Assembly (NCBI RefSeq): GCF_037126465.1
Contig: NC_088203.1
Span: 87,420,668-87,484,667 of the forward strand
From: Ornithodoros turicata
Taxonomy: Eukaryota; Arthropoda; Arachnida; Ixodida; Argasidae
DNA length: 64,000 bases
Direction of reading: 5' to 3'
The notes under the pieces: generated by a model
Told to the model about the DNA's origin: nothing
The model's input: only the letters and a program-made list of their open reading frames with translations
Database searches by the model: none
Position numbers and translations under genes: made by a program
Shown here: in pieces, positions 32,103-42,702 of the stretch
How positions within the stretch are numbered: the first letter of the stretch is position 1
How the letters are laid out: each line of letters opens with the position of its first letter

Positions 32103-32497
32103 TTGGGGCAGCGTCAATGGGAACTTGAACTGGAGAATCGCAGCAAAAATTTTGAAGTAAAAATGGTAGACATCGATGCCAGCGAACTTATAATGGAATA
32201 TCCTTTTGTGTCATTGAGAAAAAGAAAGGACGCCAAACAAAGAGACGCCAAACAATTTTTAACGTACACGATGCATTTGCGTCAGCACTCTATTTTCTGA
32301 CCACACCAGCTACTGTCGCTGATGCTGAAAGAAGTCTCAGCACAATGAAAGTGACCGATCAAGAATATCCTGTGCTCAATTAACCATAAGAGATGTCAGG
32401 CTTTCTGAGTTCGTAGTCAACCGAAAACATGGTTATCATATCTCTGGACTATGATGCATTGATTAACCAACTTGCGAAGAACAAGGCTCGAAAGAAG
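32103..32497 (+). pseudogene. hAT transposase C-terminal remnant
   Basis: 32261-32380 reads NVHDAFASALYFLTTPATVA followed by DAERSLSTMK, then a stop. After a frame change 32444-32497 reads LDYDALINQLAKNKARKK. The pattern (FLTxPVTVAxAERSxSxxK ... LDYxxLIxxFAxxKARK) is the hAT-family C-terminal dimerisation domain. Upstream, 32103-32250 (KNFEVKMVDIDASEL) fits the preceding linker. Frameshifts and stops show it is dead. It ends exactly at a SINE family 3 copy. Confidence 0.8.
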
Positions 32498-32572
32498 GAT
32501 GAAAGATGAAAGTCACTGAAAAGGTTAGCCAGCTGTAGGGATCGAACCCACATCTTCTGGATTACCTTCCTG
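32498..32572 (-). mobile_element. SINE family 3 fragment, minus strand
   Basis: GATGAAAGATGAAAGTCACT then GAAAAGGTTAGCCAGCTGTA and GGGATCGAACCCACATCT is the reverse of GGTTCGAGTCCTACAGCTGG...CTTTTCAGTGACTTTCATC. The B-box equivalent is GGGTTCGATCCC. Confidence 0.8.
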
Positions 32573-32784
32573 GTTTCTCTCTTGTTCGAAAGGTTTTGCG
32601 CAAATGTTCACTGCAGGCCTATGTATGCATAATATAAACCCTATATAAATATCGTATTCCAGCTTCTGCACTGTAAGTGAACCCGGACATATGTTCGGAG
32701 GGGACCACGCTTTTTGTTGCTACAGCCCTGGGAGCCGAGTGCCTTTCGAGCTAGAATCAAGTCTTTTGTCCTAGGCTGCCTCCA

Positions 32785-33428
32785 TGTCTATGAAAATAAA
32801 GCTCAAATTGAAATCCATAAACGAGAAGGCGCTATTCGTTCTGGCTACATACAAGCAGGACAAAGCTGTTACATAAACTTCAAACTGACACATTAAGCGG
32901 CCTTGGTAGTCGCCATTCATTCCACCTTTCTCACCCTATGACCTTGTTCCAAATGCGGGAGAGGAAGACCCGGCCTTTGTGGTCGCCCGCCTTTCGGTGC
33001 ATATGAGCATTCGGATGTTCTGGACGTTTGGTGCTTATGAGCAGGTTCTCCCCTCCTGCTCATTTCCACCAAACGCTCAAAACCACCAACTTTTTTTCGG
33101 TGCATATGAGCGTTCGGAGGTTTTGAGCGTTTGGAGGTTATGAGCATTTGGTGCATATGAGGCACAACCGGTTATTCCTGTAGATTGCATTCATTGCGAC
33201 AACAAAGCTCACGGACAGCATCAATATGGCGCGCACCAGATGGCTGATAAGCGGATTCTGCTTGGATTCAGGCTTTTTGGGCGGCGCAACGACGACTCTG
33301 AGGTCAAAATAGGCTCCACCCACGAGGCGGCAAAGGATCATAGAATGGCCAAACTCTCCCTATGAATGTCTCTGTGCGGAGCCGCAGGCCGGCGCCGTGT
33401 TCAACTTAAGTTTGGACGAAGCTGTACG
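32785..33428. repeat. Right arm of the large inverted repeat
   Basis: It is the reverse of 28181-28880 and ends AGCTTCGTCCAAAC / GAAGCTGTACG. CAAGAGTA also occurs just outside both arms (left near 28172, right in reverse near 33448-33455), so the arms may extend a little further with a small indel. The outer target duplication could not be fixed. Confidence 0.8.
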
Positions 33429-33455
33429 ACGTGCACCAGCGGTGCTCTACTCTTG

Positions 33456-34344
33456 ACATTTGGCGACAGCGCTCGCCGGCACGCGCTATCCCACAATTCA
33501 GAGATTTTCCCAGAACTCCTCCCCCACAACACTCCTGACACCTCCAACCCCCCTAATTTGCTCGCCCCCCCCCAATAACTTCCTTAGCGAACGCCTTCGC
33601 TACCCGAGGGGGGCGGGGGCGGTATGATGTCCCTTTAACTCTCCTAAATGTGCTCGTTCTTCCTGTCTTTTCTTGTGGTTGGTCCAACGATTATGCACAC
33701 ACGTCGCCTTCTTTTGCGTTTTAAGGCTTAAAGCGTTTAAGGTCTTTTTCTTCACCTGTCTCTTAAGTTCATCTGACATATATACTTATCGAACTCCTTT
33801 CGAGTTTCACGGAGTGAACAAGTCAATGTGCCAGTAGCCTCATATATTCAAAATAACAAACTGCGCAATCAAGCCCGTTAATAAAAGAGTGACGTTTAAG
33901 GGGGCTGTGCTTTGCGGAATCAAATCGTACGGACACGGCAAAATAAAAACAAAATGAGGGAGAGAAAGGACGAACAAAAAGAGACTGGTGTGTTGCAGAA
34001 ATAGAACTGTGCAAGTGTACGCCTGCAGGCTTGATCAAACTCTGGAAAGTGTTGAGAATGCACCATGAGGTCGCTGTCATTGGCAGGCACATTAGTCTCA
34101 GCACGTGTCGTAACCCCACCTGAGTTAAGTTGTTACCGACAGCTGTGGCGTCTTTTGTGTTTTTGTTTTTCGTAACAGTACCTGGTGCGTTGCACCGAGG
34201 GCTAGGATGACCATTTTTTTGAACCTGCCTTCATAGAGGGGTGGCTATTGCCGTCTTCGACTGTCTATATGCAGTACAGTGATGATTGAAGGACGCCAAG
34301 GTGGTACACCCCCCGACATTCCCCCTCCCCCCCCCCCCCGAAAA
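33456..34344. other. No recognised gene; C/G-run patches
   Basis: It contains C-runs near 33561 and 34320-34340. A 98-codon minus frame (33823-34119) has no recognisable motif. Confidence 0.3.
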
Positions 34345-34855
34345 AAAAATGGAACGAGCATGGAAGTGACCCTAAAAATATTTTTAGTTTTTCGCTGCAA
34401 CGTCTTCTACAACAAATAAAATGAGCTGCTGCGAAAGAACGATGAGCGCAGGTAACCCAGAGAGCACGCGCAAGGCTCTGTTCCGCACAGCTTTAAAGAA
34501 GGCTCTCCACATCCGAAGAGCGCCGATGCGAAGCCGAAGACGGCGTGACGTATCACGGGCTACGGCACGTGACCAGTGACGTCCAACGGCACAGCTGAGA
34601 CATGTATAAGCGGCGCGCGAGCCGAGATGAAAAAACAAAGAAAAAACGGGCACCGAGCAGCTTCTACATCACGCGGGGCTCGTGTCTCTCTCCCGCGACT
34701 GCCGTTCTCGATTGTCTTTTGTAAATTTTATTGCGCAGTGACATTATACGCAGCAGATCGGAAATATTTTGCATGGTGACTCCTTGTGGACGGCTTCACA
34801 GATGAAGCAGGGTTTCGAGTCATGTTAATTGTCACTTCCATGCTCCTTTAAAGTC
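34345..34855. mobile_element. TIR element with GGAGCATGGAAGTGA ends
   Basis: GAACGAGCATGGAAGTGACC at the left and TCACTTCCATGCTCCTTTAA at the right are inverted. The interior has moderately GC-rich sequence but no transposase. Boundaries are approximate. Confidence 0.5.
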
Positions 34856-35976
34856 CTGGGAAAATCCCCCGTGCGGCTCGCTCTTAACGGGCATCGCTGT
34901 GGTGATGCACTTGTCCAAGGAAAAGCACGTAGTCCAGTCGCGCTGGTTCTCGACGTAGTATAAACAGCCTCTTTATTCATTACCAGTAGCTGCCGGCAAG
35001 TGCAGTTCAGATTCCTATAGAGGTAACTGTCTGCGCAGTGAAGTGGCCCTTCGCCCAGAAGGTCTCCCGATTGGAATAGGAATCGTTGAGATACGGAAAG
35101 TGGCGTAGTCAGCTCGAGTATGCCATGCACGTCCTTATGTGTTGGAATGGAGATGCGAAACGAATGGAGGGCCTCATGCAGCTCCTTATGTCGTGCAGAC
35201 GGGATGGAGGCGAACTGCACAGAAATTGCTGAGAGGTTTCAACGCATGCTCAATGAAACGCAACGAAAGCATGGCCCAAGGAAGCGTCTCTCTTTGATAT
35301 GTAGTCTGTGTGAGAAAGCCGCTTTTGAGGCGAGCGTCGGAATAGCAAATGGAAGACGGTGGCTTTAGCCAGAGAGGACTGGACAACGGGGAGATTGAAA
35401 CCGTTGAATCGATATTCCAGGTTTTCAGTCAAAGGCCGTGAACATACGGTTCTGCGTCTCGAATAGGAATGCATTCATGGGTGCGTATCTGTCGTTGACA
35501 ACGCAGAAAGGTCATGGCTTAGTGCACGCTCTTCCTCTTCTAGGGCTCTGGTTTAGAGAACTCTCTACCAAAGGCGCTACATCAACGTTCCGATCGGGAA
35601 CACGTACTTCTCCTGCGTCTCTGAACACGAGCTTCGTCATGAATTAGCTGCGAAAACAGATACCATTGTAAAACGTGCATTGTTCCACTTAGTTGCTGTG
35701 GAACGTGTACATTGGGAAAAAGACGGCATCTCTTGTTCACAATATTCCCATGTCAAGGTTCATGGAGTCAAGAGTCGGGGTCATCGATTCGGGACTAAGA
35801 GGCAGTGACAACACACTGGACCGACACTTTAATGCAAGCCCATTGGGGATTCAAGCTTCCGGTACCATACTGGGACATTGGAGTGTGCCCAGCAGGCTGG
35901 GTGGTTGGACGGGTGTGTGGCAGTCCGTTGATGCGTTGGCTCCTGTAAGCATTTGTTAGTTCGTGCATTCTAAGCA
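34856..35976. other. No recognised gene; several medium frames
   Basis: A 131-codon minus frame (34825-35220) and plus frames at 35120-35368, 35438-35647 and 35693-35959 lie here. The sequence lacks obvious repeats, so a decayed or split gene is possible. I cannot recognise a family and none of the frames exceeds chance length. Confidence 0.3.
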
Positions 35977-36125
35977 GGGCCGGATCCAGAACCTCAGTTT
36001 ATGGGGGAGCGGTTTCTTTGCCGGAGCGCGTAGTGGGGGAGGGGAGAGAGATAAATCCAATGCATAAACTGAAGTTTTTTGGGGGGCGATCGCCCCCCCC
36101 CCCCTGTACCCGACACTGGCTCAGC
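35977..36125. mobile_element. hAT-like MITE end, CAGGGCCGG type
   Basis: It begins CAGGGCCGGATCCAGAACCT, a terminus typical of many animal hAT MITEs, and includes GGGGGCGATCGCCCCC. The complementary end and target duplication are not clear. Confidence 0.45.
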
Positions 36126-36370
36126 CGCAAAAGGTCGCCCTGACAGTTTACTTTGGGACCTCCTTCTTTAAAATTACATGACCAGTGAAACAGGTTGCAA
36201 ACGAATGTCTAATCAAATTGTACTTAACCACCACGAATATCGACGGTCAACGAGGTAGTACAATGTCGGGGGAAATCGAGGGACGAGCCGAAAGGACCGT
36301 CAAGGTTTTTCAACAAAAGAAGTGATATGCTCCCCGTTGTCGTGTTTCCCCATTCGCGCTCAACCAGCTC

Positions 36371-36614
36371 TTGTCGCAACTTCGTCACACAGCTCGTTGA
36401 AAGCCAACCACAGAACGATCGTTATCGCTCCTGATTGATAGAGAGCCTGGTGCGTACACCTTTTGGTGACAACATAACTGCATAAGTGTGACACGAGTGT
36501 ATACACGCTTTGCTGTTTCAACAAATCAGAAGAGTGAAGGATGTCATTTGGGTTGATGGTCGACTCGGAGTACTCCGAGCGTGTCATGCGGCGAAGCCCT
36601 GTTTTTAGTGTGCA
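36371..36614. mobile_element. Hairpin MITE A/B, old copy
   Basis: TCACACAGCTCGTTGAAAGC, ACTGCATAAGTGTGACACG, CAACAAATCAGAAGAGTG and GCCCTGTTTTTAGTGTGC keep the family order with many substitutions. Confidence 0.6.
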
Positions 36615-37829
36615 CCGCTGTGTGCAGTTGTTGGCCTCGAGCGGGTGATGTGGTGAAGCTCTGTCCCTAGGATCCAGGCCATCTTTTCTGTCCCTAAAAC
36701 AAGTTCTGTCTTAAAGAGACTACGAAATTTTCAGAGTATACCATATTTCTCTCTTTGCTGGAAACGGTTCTTCCTGTCGAGAAACTCCTATACACCACAA
36801 ACTTTTCCTAGTACTATTGAAGTTCGCCGTCCTTTAACCACTCGTTCTTGAATTCGGCACCGAATCTCATCTCCACGTTGCTGCTGTCTCTTGCCTTCCC
36901 ACTCTCCCTTCTTGAACGCTATGGGGGGCCTCGTTACGTCGGGCTTGCACACGGCGCGAAGGGAACGTCGCGCCAATAGAGCACGAGGAGGAAACTTCTC
37001 CACGGTGCAGCTGACATCATCGGCATTTCTGCACTCATATGTGAACCATTCCGGCTCGGCGACGTTATTAATGATGTCACTGGACAAGCCCCCCCTCCCC
37101 CCCCCCGAGAAAAAAAAAACTTGCAAAAGGCAAAAAAATCCATAAAACGCACGAATACAGGTGTAACACACCCCTTGCGGAAGTCGAAGACCCCAAGGTA
37201 ACAGGGTCCGCCCTAACAGTCCCATATCTGACTCTGTGTTCACCTAATGGTTTACCATATAAATAAAGAAAGATAAAAAATAAGGTGAAGATCTTGCGCA
37301 GATCCCTGCCCGGAAGCGCATGCTGTAGCGTCCCTCTCTTAGCTCTTCATCCATTGGGCGACGCGTACAGGTGCCGTTAGTGAGATACTAATATCGAGGC
37401 GCAATTCGAATCACCAACTGCTGAAGTGGTCGCTGCATTACTGCATGGAAGCTTCGGGCGACCTTCTGTTTGAAAGCCTATATAAGGTGCATTCCCTTTG
37501 ATCACGCCGCGGGCAGAGCAGGGCTAGAAGAAGCGAAAAAACAAGTGCTGACATATCACACAAGTGAACCGGAAACTGTTGCTTACCATTAGGTTCTCGA
37601 ATCAATACGGGCTGAAACTCTTCGTGCCGCATGCGAAGGAGATGCAATAGAAAGGCAAGTGCATGACTCCAAAGCGAAGTTATCGCGGAACATGCAATTC
37701 GTGTCTGGTCTCTCTGCGATAACATTGCCTAATAGGTGCTTTATTCGTGTATGTCACGGAATGTCCGTAAACATTAAACGTTAAACCTTTTTCCGAGTCG
37801 ATTTTCGACGAATGCGTGTACGTATAGCC
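36615..37829. other. No recognised gene
   Basis: Minus frames of 151 (36788-37243) and 95 codons (37438-37725) have no known motif. A C-run and A-run lie at 37091-37120. Confidence 0.3.
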
Positions 37830-37965
37830 AACTCGATTTATGAACGGTTAATGTTCATGGCAAAAATTTTCATAAATCGAGGTTTGAATGGAGAATGAGG
37901 GTCTTGTCCCGGAGGGCACCGTTTATAAAGCCTTTAAAGCGAGGGAATTCGTAAGTCGATTGTTA
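37830..37965. mobile_element. Remnant of the 27.3 kb pogo-like element
   Basis: AACTCGATTTATGAACGGTTA and TTTTCATAAATCGAGGTTTGA share the CGATTTATGAA / TCATAAATCGAGG motifs but lack complete ends. Confidence 0.5.
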
Positions 37966-38220
37966 TTGTAAATGAATTTTACATCATTTAAGGATGCCCA
38001 AATGTGCTCTTCCGACGAAAAACCCATTTATTGAACAATTGCGGCGGGTACGTGATAAAATGCGGATAATTCGCCACACAGTGCGATGGTGAATTCCCCG
38101 GCGTCTTGAGGATTTTGTTCAGTCGCCCGTGTCAGTCGGTTTAATGCGGTTGGCACGCTGGCACTGAATTTGGCCCTGCATTCCTACGGAATTAAACCGT
38201 AAAGAAATTTTTGAGGTTGC

Positions 38221-38473
38221 TACGCTCTAAAACAGAACTTCACCGCATACCACGCTGTGAGCCAACCATTGCCAAGAATGATAGGGTTATCGCTTCTGAT
38301 TCGAAGAGACACGGGGGCGTACGCCTTTTTGTGGCAATTTTCATATATATCCAAATTGCCACAAAAAGGCGTACGCCCACCTCTTTCTTCGAATCAGGTG
38401 CGATAACCCTATCATTCGTGGCAATGGTTGGCTCACAGCGTGCTATGCGGTGAAGTTCTGTTTTTAGAGTGTA
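38221..38473. mobile_element. Hairpin MITE A, complete copy
   Basis: It is flanked by TA, from TACGCTCTAAAACAGAAC to TTCTGTTTTTAGAGTGTA. The arms pair almost perfectly around TTTTCATATATATCC. Confidence 0.9.
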
Positions 38474-38494
38474 GTTTAGAGTGTAGAGAGTGTA

Positions 38495-38623
38495 GTTTAG
38501 ATAATTGTCACAAAAATGACGTACGCCTCCCGTTTCGAGCAAATCACGGGAGAGAACGATGTCGTTCGATATGATGGTTGGCTAGGAGCGTGCTATGCGG
38601 TGAAGTTCTGTTGTAAGAGTGTA
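38495..38623. mobile_element. MITE B right half
   Basis: ATTGTCACAAAAATGACGTA, GAGAACGATGTCGTTCG and GTTCTGTTGTAAGAGTGTA. It is separated from the previous copy by short TAGAGTGTAG repeats. Confidence 0.75.
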
Positions 38624-38637
38624 CCGCTGTACTACTG

Positions 38638-39088
38638 TACACTCTTAAAAATGAGTTTCACCACATAGTACGCTCCCAGCCAACCATCATCCCGAATGAG
38701 AACGTTCTCGCCCCTGATTTGTTGAAAACGGGAGGCGGAGCCTATTTTTGTACAAATACAAAATAGGGTACAAAATAGGCTCCGCCTCCTGTTTTCAACA
38801 AATCAGGGGCGAGAACGTTGTCATTCGGGATAATGGTTGGCTAGGAGCGTGCTACTGTAAACGTATTTTTATTTGCGATGTATTAATTTTCGCGAAACGC
38901 ATTTGGGAGGTTATTCGCGAGTATTTAATTTCGCGATTCCTGGTCTGTTTCCTTTCGCGGGATAAATCGTCAAGCTGTTTTCGCGAGTACAATTTTTCGC
39001 GATTTTTTAGCGGTCGCGAAATTCGCGAAAATTAATACATCGCGAATAAAAATACTTTTATGTGGTGACACTCATTGTTAAGAGTGTA
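38638..39088. mobile_element. MITE B carrying a nested TIR element
   Basis: It starts TACACTCTTAAAAATGAG and ends TCATTGTTAAGAGTGTA. The core has changed from GCGTACGCC to GCGGAGCC in both arms, as if one arm had been copied onto the other. The right arm is interrupted at 38858. Confidence 0.85.
38858..39060. mobile_element. MITE with TTTCGCGAA-rich TIRs, nested in MITE B
   Basis: TAAACGTATTTTTATTTGCG...TTAATTTTCGCGAA at the left matches the right end TTCGCGAAAATTAATACATC...AATAAAAATACTTTTA in reverse. TA is at both outer ends. Removing it restores GCGTGCTA-TGTGGTGA of MITE B. Confidence 0.85.
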
Positions 39089-39130
39089 CGACACTATCGA
39101 TGCTTTCGTTCCCTCCTTCGTTTTCCCTCT

Positions 39131-40018
39131 GCACTCTTAGAAATGAACTTCACCGCAAAGCACGCTCCTAACCAACCATCATGTCGAATGATATCGTTAT
39201 CTGCTCTGATTTGTTGAAAATAGGAGGCGTACGCCTTTTTTGTGACACTTAAGGGCAACCTCCATGGAGCGAATGTACAGCGAAAAAGCTGCGAACTTCG
39301 CTCAGCGTCGGACGCCCTCCGCGAGGCGTCAAAAATGTGAGCGTCCGCCGCCGATCTGCCCATGCCAGATATTTTCGCCCAGCGTCCGCGATTCCGGAAG
39401 CGTCAACTGCGGATGAACCAATCAAAGTGCTCTTCCGCTACGAATCTATGCCAGATCGCCTGCACGTGGTCATCTGGTCTCGTGAATCATCGTCATCGTC
39501 CTCTTCTTGCAACTGGATGCTGTCGTCTGCTCGCTGTTTCGCCACTGCATCGTTAGAACGTGAGGCATTCTCTGCCAAGAAACATGTTTTCCTTTCGCAG
39601 TAGTGAATATGCTTTTCGGTACGTTACTGGGCGCATCTTTTCAGACAGTTGTTGGATTTAGTTGAAAAATTTGTGACATTAAATGTACTTTTTCGAGCAA
39701 TTGATTTCACTAAGCTTTCACCTGATACCCTGGCAACAGTGACATCACAGCATGACTTCCCGACGCCGTCCGCTGGTTTTTCGCTCCATGGAGCTGGTGC
39801 CGGCGAACAACTGGCGGCGGAACGCGCGTGGCAGTATGCCGCGCGAACTTCGTTGCAAAAATTCGCTCCATGGAGGTTGCCCTTTATGCAGTTCATAATC
39901 GTCACAAAAAAAGGCGTACGCCTCCAGTTTTCAACAAATCAGAGCAGATAAGGATATCATTCGAGAAGATGGTTGGCTAGGAGCGTGCTTTGCGGTGAAG
40001 TTCATTTTTAAGAGTGTG
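39131..40018. mobile_element. MITE B carrying a Harbinger-like insertion
   Basis: The left half runs from GCACTCTTAGAAATGAAC to GTGACACTTA (39251). The right half resumes at TTATGCAGTTCATAATCG and ends TTCATTTTTAAGAGTGTG. The B centre is otherwise intact. Confidence 0.85.
39252..39883. mobile_element. Non-autonomous PIF/Harbinger-like element, 632 bp
   Basis: The TIR AGGGCAACCTCCATGGAGCG is matched by CGCTCCATGGAGGTTGCCCT at the right. TTA flanks it on both sides (39249-39251 and 39884-39886). A 3-bp TTA/TWA duplication is characteristic of PIF/Harbinger. Interior frames up to 88 codons are not recognisable as transposase or Myb-like protein. Confidence 0.8.
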
Positions 40019-40023
40019 GCACA

Positions 40024-40071
40024 GTGACAATGAGAACAGAATCACGTGCGTGATTCTGTTCTCATTGTCAC
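40024..40071. repeat. Perfect 23-bp inverted repeat, 2-nt loop
   Basis: GTGACAATGAGAACAGAATC then ACG is followed by TG and its exact complement ending GATTCTGTTCTCATTGTCAC. It lies six bases past the end of the preceding MITE. Confidence 0.95.
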
Positions 40072-41450
40072 CCACACGCTTCCGCAAACAAGTTCAGCTG
40101 TAATGAATGAATGCATGAATGTATGAATGTATGGGCTGCAAGCAGCGAAAGATGTTCATCATAAAATCCTACACACTTCACGAGACTGCAGTGCCAGTCA
40201 ATCCAGTGCAGAGGGTATCACGTGGCCTTGCGGTTGGTTTAAGCAGCATTAGAAGATCGAGGTTAGCGTCGGACGGAAATGTGCTCTGAGTTGTATTGTA
40301 AAACTTGTAGGAGCCAGGCATTTTCTTTTTCTATTTTTATCTGCGCCCCGATAGTTTTCCGATAGCAGACTACCGATATAGTGCTATCGATAGTTTCCTT
40401 ACTGTCGATAGTTTTGCATCACTAGTCGCTAGTGATCATAGTTGTCTCGCAAGGTAGAGCCGCGTATCTTTCTTATCATCCAATAAACCTAATTATGATT
40501 GTGCACACTATCTCCTTGCGTTGCGCTGTAACGTTAGATACAGAACTATACGAGTTGGGTCTGTTCCGCTCGCCGCGGTGTCTTGGTTAACACCACATTG
40601 TTTCAATATCGCGATTACGCAGCCGAGAGTGCCCTCCCGCCTATAGAGGCCGAAACTTTCACGGTGACTTGGCGGCACATTTGAGCGGGTCGTGTCCCGA
40701 GTGTGTACGGCCGCGTTCTCCCACCGTTGAGAGGCAGCAATCGATGAGGTTGCCAGGACAGCTCACTTGGCTCAGGTCGATTGGGAGCCAACCAAAGCAC
40801 ACTACCTTGTATTTCTCCACGATATCTGTGGTCTCTGTACGACGGCTCGTGACGGCTTACGTGGTCGAGGTGGAACTTTTCCGCTGGGACTTTAATTATG
40901 TCCCGCTCTCCCATTCATGCACTATCACAAGCGTGACACCTCGTTACTTATTTACGCGATACACGCCTCATATTATTTTAGGCCGCGGGGCGTTAGCCCG
41001 ACCGGGGCTGACGACAGATCGGCCCGTGCATTTTCAATAATTGCTTTTTCCTCTTATCTTTATGATGTGCTCGTATTAGTTAGTTGGCTGGTGGCGCGTT
41101 ATCTCTCTGTGCCATCTCGATATCGGAGAAGTGATTGATTTTTTTTAGTTGACATCTTTATTTCTTTGCGGCAGTATAATATTCGGGGTCTATCGGCGGC
41201 TTCCGTTTATCCCGTATTTGTATTTGAAAGTTTTACAGTTTTCGGGAATGAGGGATACGAAGTTTGCCGGAAAGTGAGGGAACATACTTGCCCCGTTTTG
41301 CTAATTATATGAATCCTATACCACCATCCTGTATTCTCCCGAGCCGTGCTGTGGAGTAGAGTTACCGTACGCTTAGAGGTCTTTATTCGTTTGGATACGA
41401 TATATTTGGAACACCCTCGTCGAAGTTACATCTTCTTTTGATAAAACTAC
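40072..41450. other. No recognised gene
   Basis: Overlapping frames of 99 (minus, 40615-40914) and 123 codons (plus, 40669-41040) sit in a GC-richer patch. I cannot assign either. AATAAACC at 40482 resembles a polyadenylation signal but stands alone. Confidence 0.3.
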
Positions 41451-41625
41451 TGCACTCTTAAAAATGAACTTCACCGCATAGCACGCTCCTAGCCAACCAT
41501 CATCTCGAATGACATCGTTGTCTCACCTGATTTGTTTAAAACGGGAGGCGTGCGCCTTTTTCGTGACCCTTATGCGGTTCATAATTGTCACAAAAATGGC
41601 GTACGCCTCCCGTTTCCAGCAAACC
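41451..41625. mobile_element. MITE B, right end lost
   Basis: TGCACTCTTAAAAATGAAC, GAATGACATCGTTGTCTCAC, the centre CTTATGCGGTTCATAATTG and GGCGTACGCCTCCCGTTTCC, then it stops abruptly. Confidence 0.8.
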
Positions 41626-42041
41626 CAGGTCTGTTTACATTAGCCGTCATCGATTGAGCTGCACTTTATGAGCTAGTGCAAACGGTGCAAGTTCCCTCTT
41701 TCGATTTAGCGGAGGTGCAGCCTTTGCGCTGCACTCTGCCCCTACTCGATTGGAAAGAGTGCCGCGGAGGTACAGCGCAAGTTCACCAAAATGCTGCACC
41801 GCTTCTGACGCCCGTGCAACGTTATGGGCACCGTGGAGCAGACGACGTGAATAGGGTAGTTGAGGTTGTTGACGATGTCGATCTTGTGCATACTGGCGAT
41901 CAGTTTTGTTAACGTGGACTTGTTTTTGCTCGTCGAGTCAATGAGCTCAATCGCTCAAAATATCGCGATGCAGCGCAAACGTAGTGGACAAACGATCTGA
42001 CGCTTATCTGTTCGATTGGGCTCAGGTGTACCTTTCACTTC

Positions 42042-42475
42042 ACTTCAATTCAATTTCAATTTATTTCACCAAACATATTGGTGGGATGGGGGCCTGACCC
42101 TCCATACACTTAGCACGCGGATAATCTAAGGTCACTTAGTACAGTAATAGGCATCCGTAAGCAATAATGAATGCAGTACAATTAGAACAATAATGGAATG
42201 AATCACTAACGACAAGAAAGACAAGTTATAAAATTAGAGATGAATGTACATACACAGTCTATTACATGTTAATGTTTCTCTAAAAAGTGATAAAACAAAT
42301 ATCACACAGAGCTTTACTTGAGTAGTATGGAAGTGATTGAACTACAATGATATTTTTTATGTGTGAATTAAGACGTGTAGGCTCTCTGTGTGTGGGTAGC
42401 TGTGAACTATAGTTCGTTCGTGAGCGAGGAGTAGTGGTTCGTTGTGACGGAAAGGACGCTGGATACTTCTACTAA
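42042..42475 (-). mobile_element. Probable LINE 3' region, minus strand
   Basis: CAATTCAATTTCAATTTATTTC at the left edge looks like a reversed LINE tail (AAATAAATTGAAATTGAATTG), and TATTGGTGGGATGGGGGCC follows. No reverse transcriptase motif could be read, so the assignment rests on the tail alone. Confidence 0.4.
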
Positions 42476-42654
42476 TCTTTTTTATGTGTTCATTCACGCT
42501 GCAGACCCACTTGTGTGGGTCCTAGCAGGTGTGGACATTCTTATTAATCCATGAATCAAAATCATTGTAACCTTGAATGACGACAGCTTCCTCAGGCAAC
42601 CTATTCCAATCTCCCGGTGTGCGTTGCAAAAAGGGAAATTTGGGAGCGTCGACT
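42476..42654 (-). mobile_element. 3' part of an older CR1/L2-like LINE copy
   Basis: On the minus strand it reads VDAPKFPFLQRTPGDWNRLP then EEAVVIQ, the same C-terminal text as the younger copy (DAHKFSFLQRTAGDWNRLPE). It continues to the 3' end GTCTGCAGCGTGAATG. It is separated from its upstream part (46557-46845) by insertion of the younger copy. Confidence 0.8.
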
Positions 42655-42702
42655 TTTTATTTATTTATTTATTCATTCATACTGCAGACCCAGTTGTGGG
42701 TT

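Noticed and set aside
36788..37243. 151-codon minus-strand frame
   Set aside because: It includes a glycine run from a C-run (GGGRGG) and has no motif. Treated as chance.
40615..41040. Overlapping frames on both strands, considered as an LTR-retrotransposon remnant
   Set aside because: No integrase, protease, RNase H, primer-binding site or paired LTR could be recognised.
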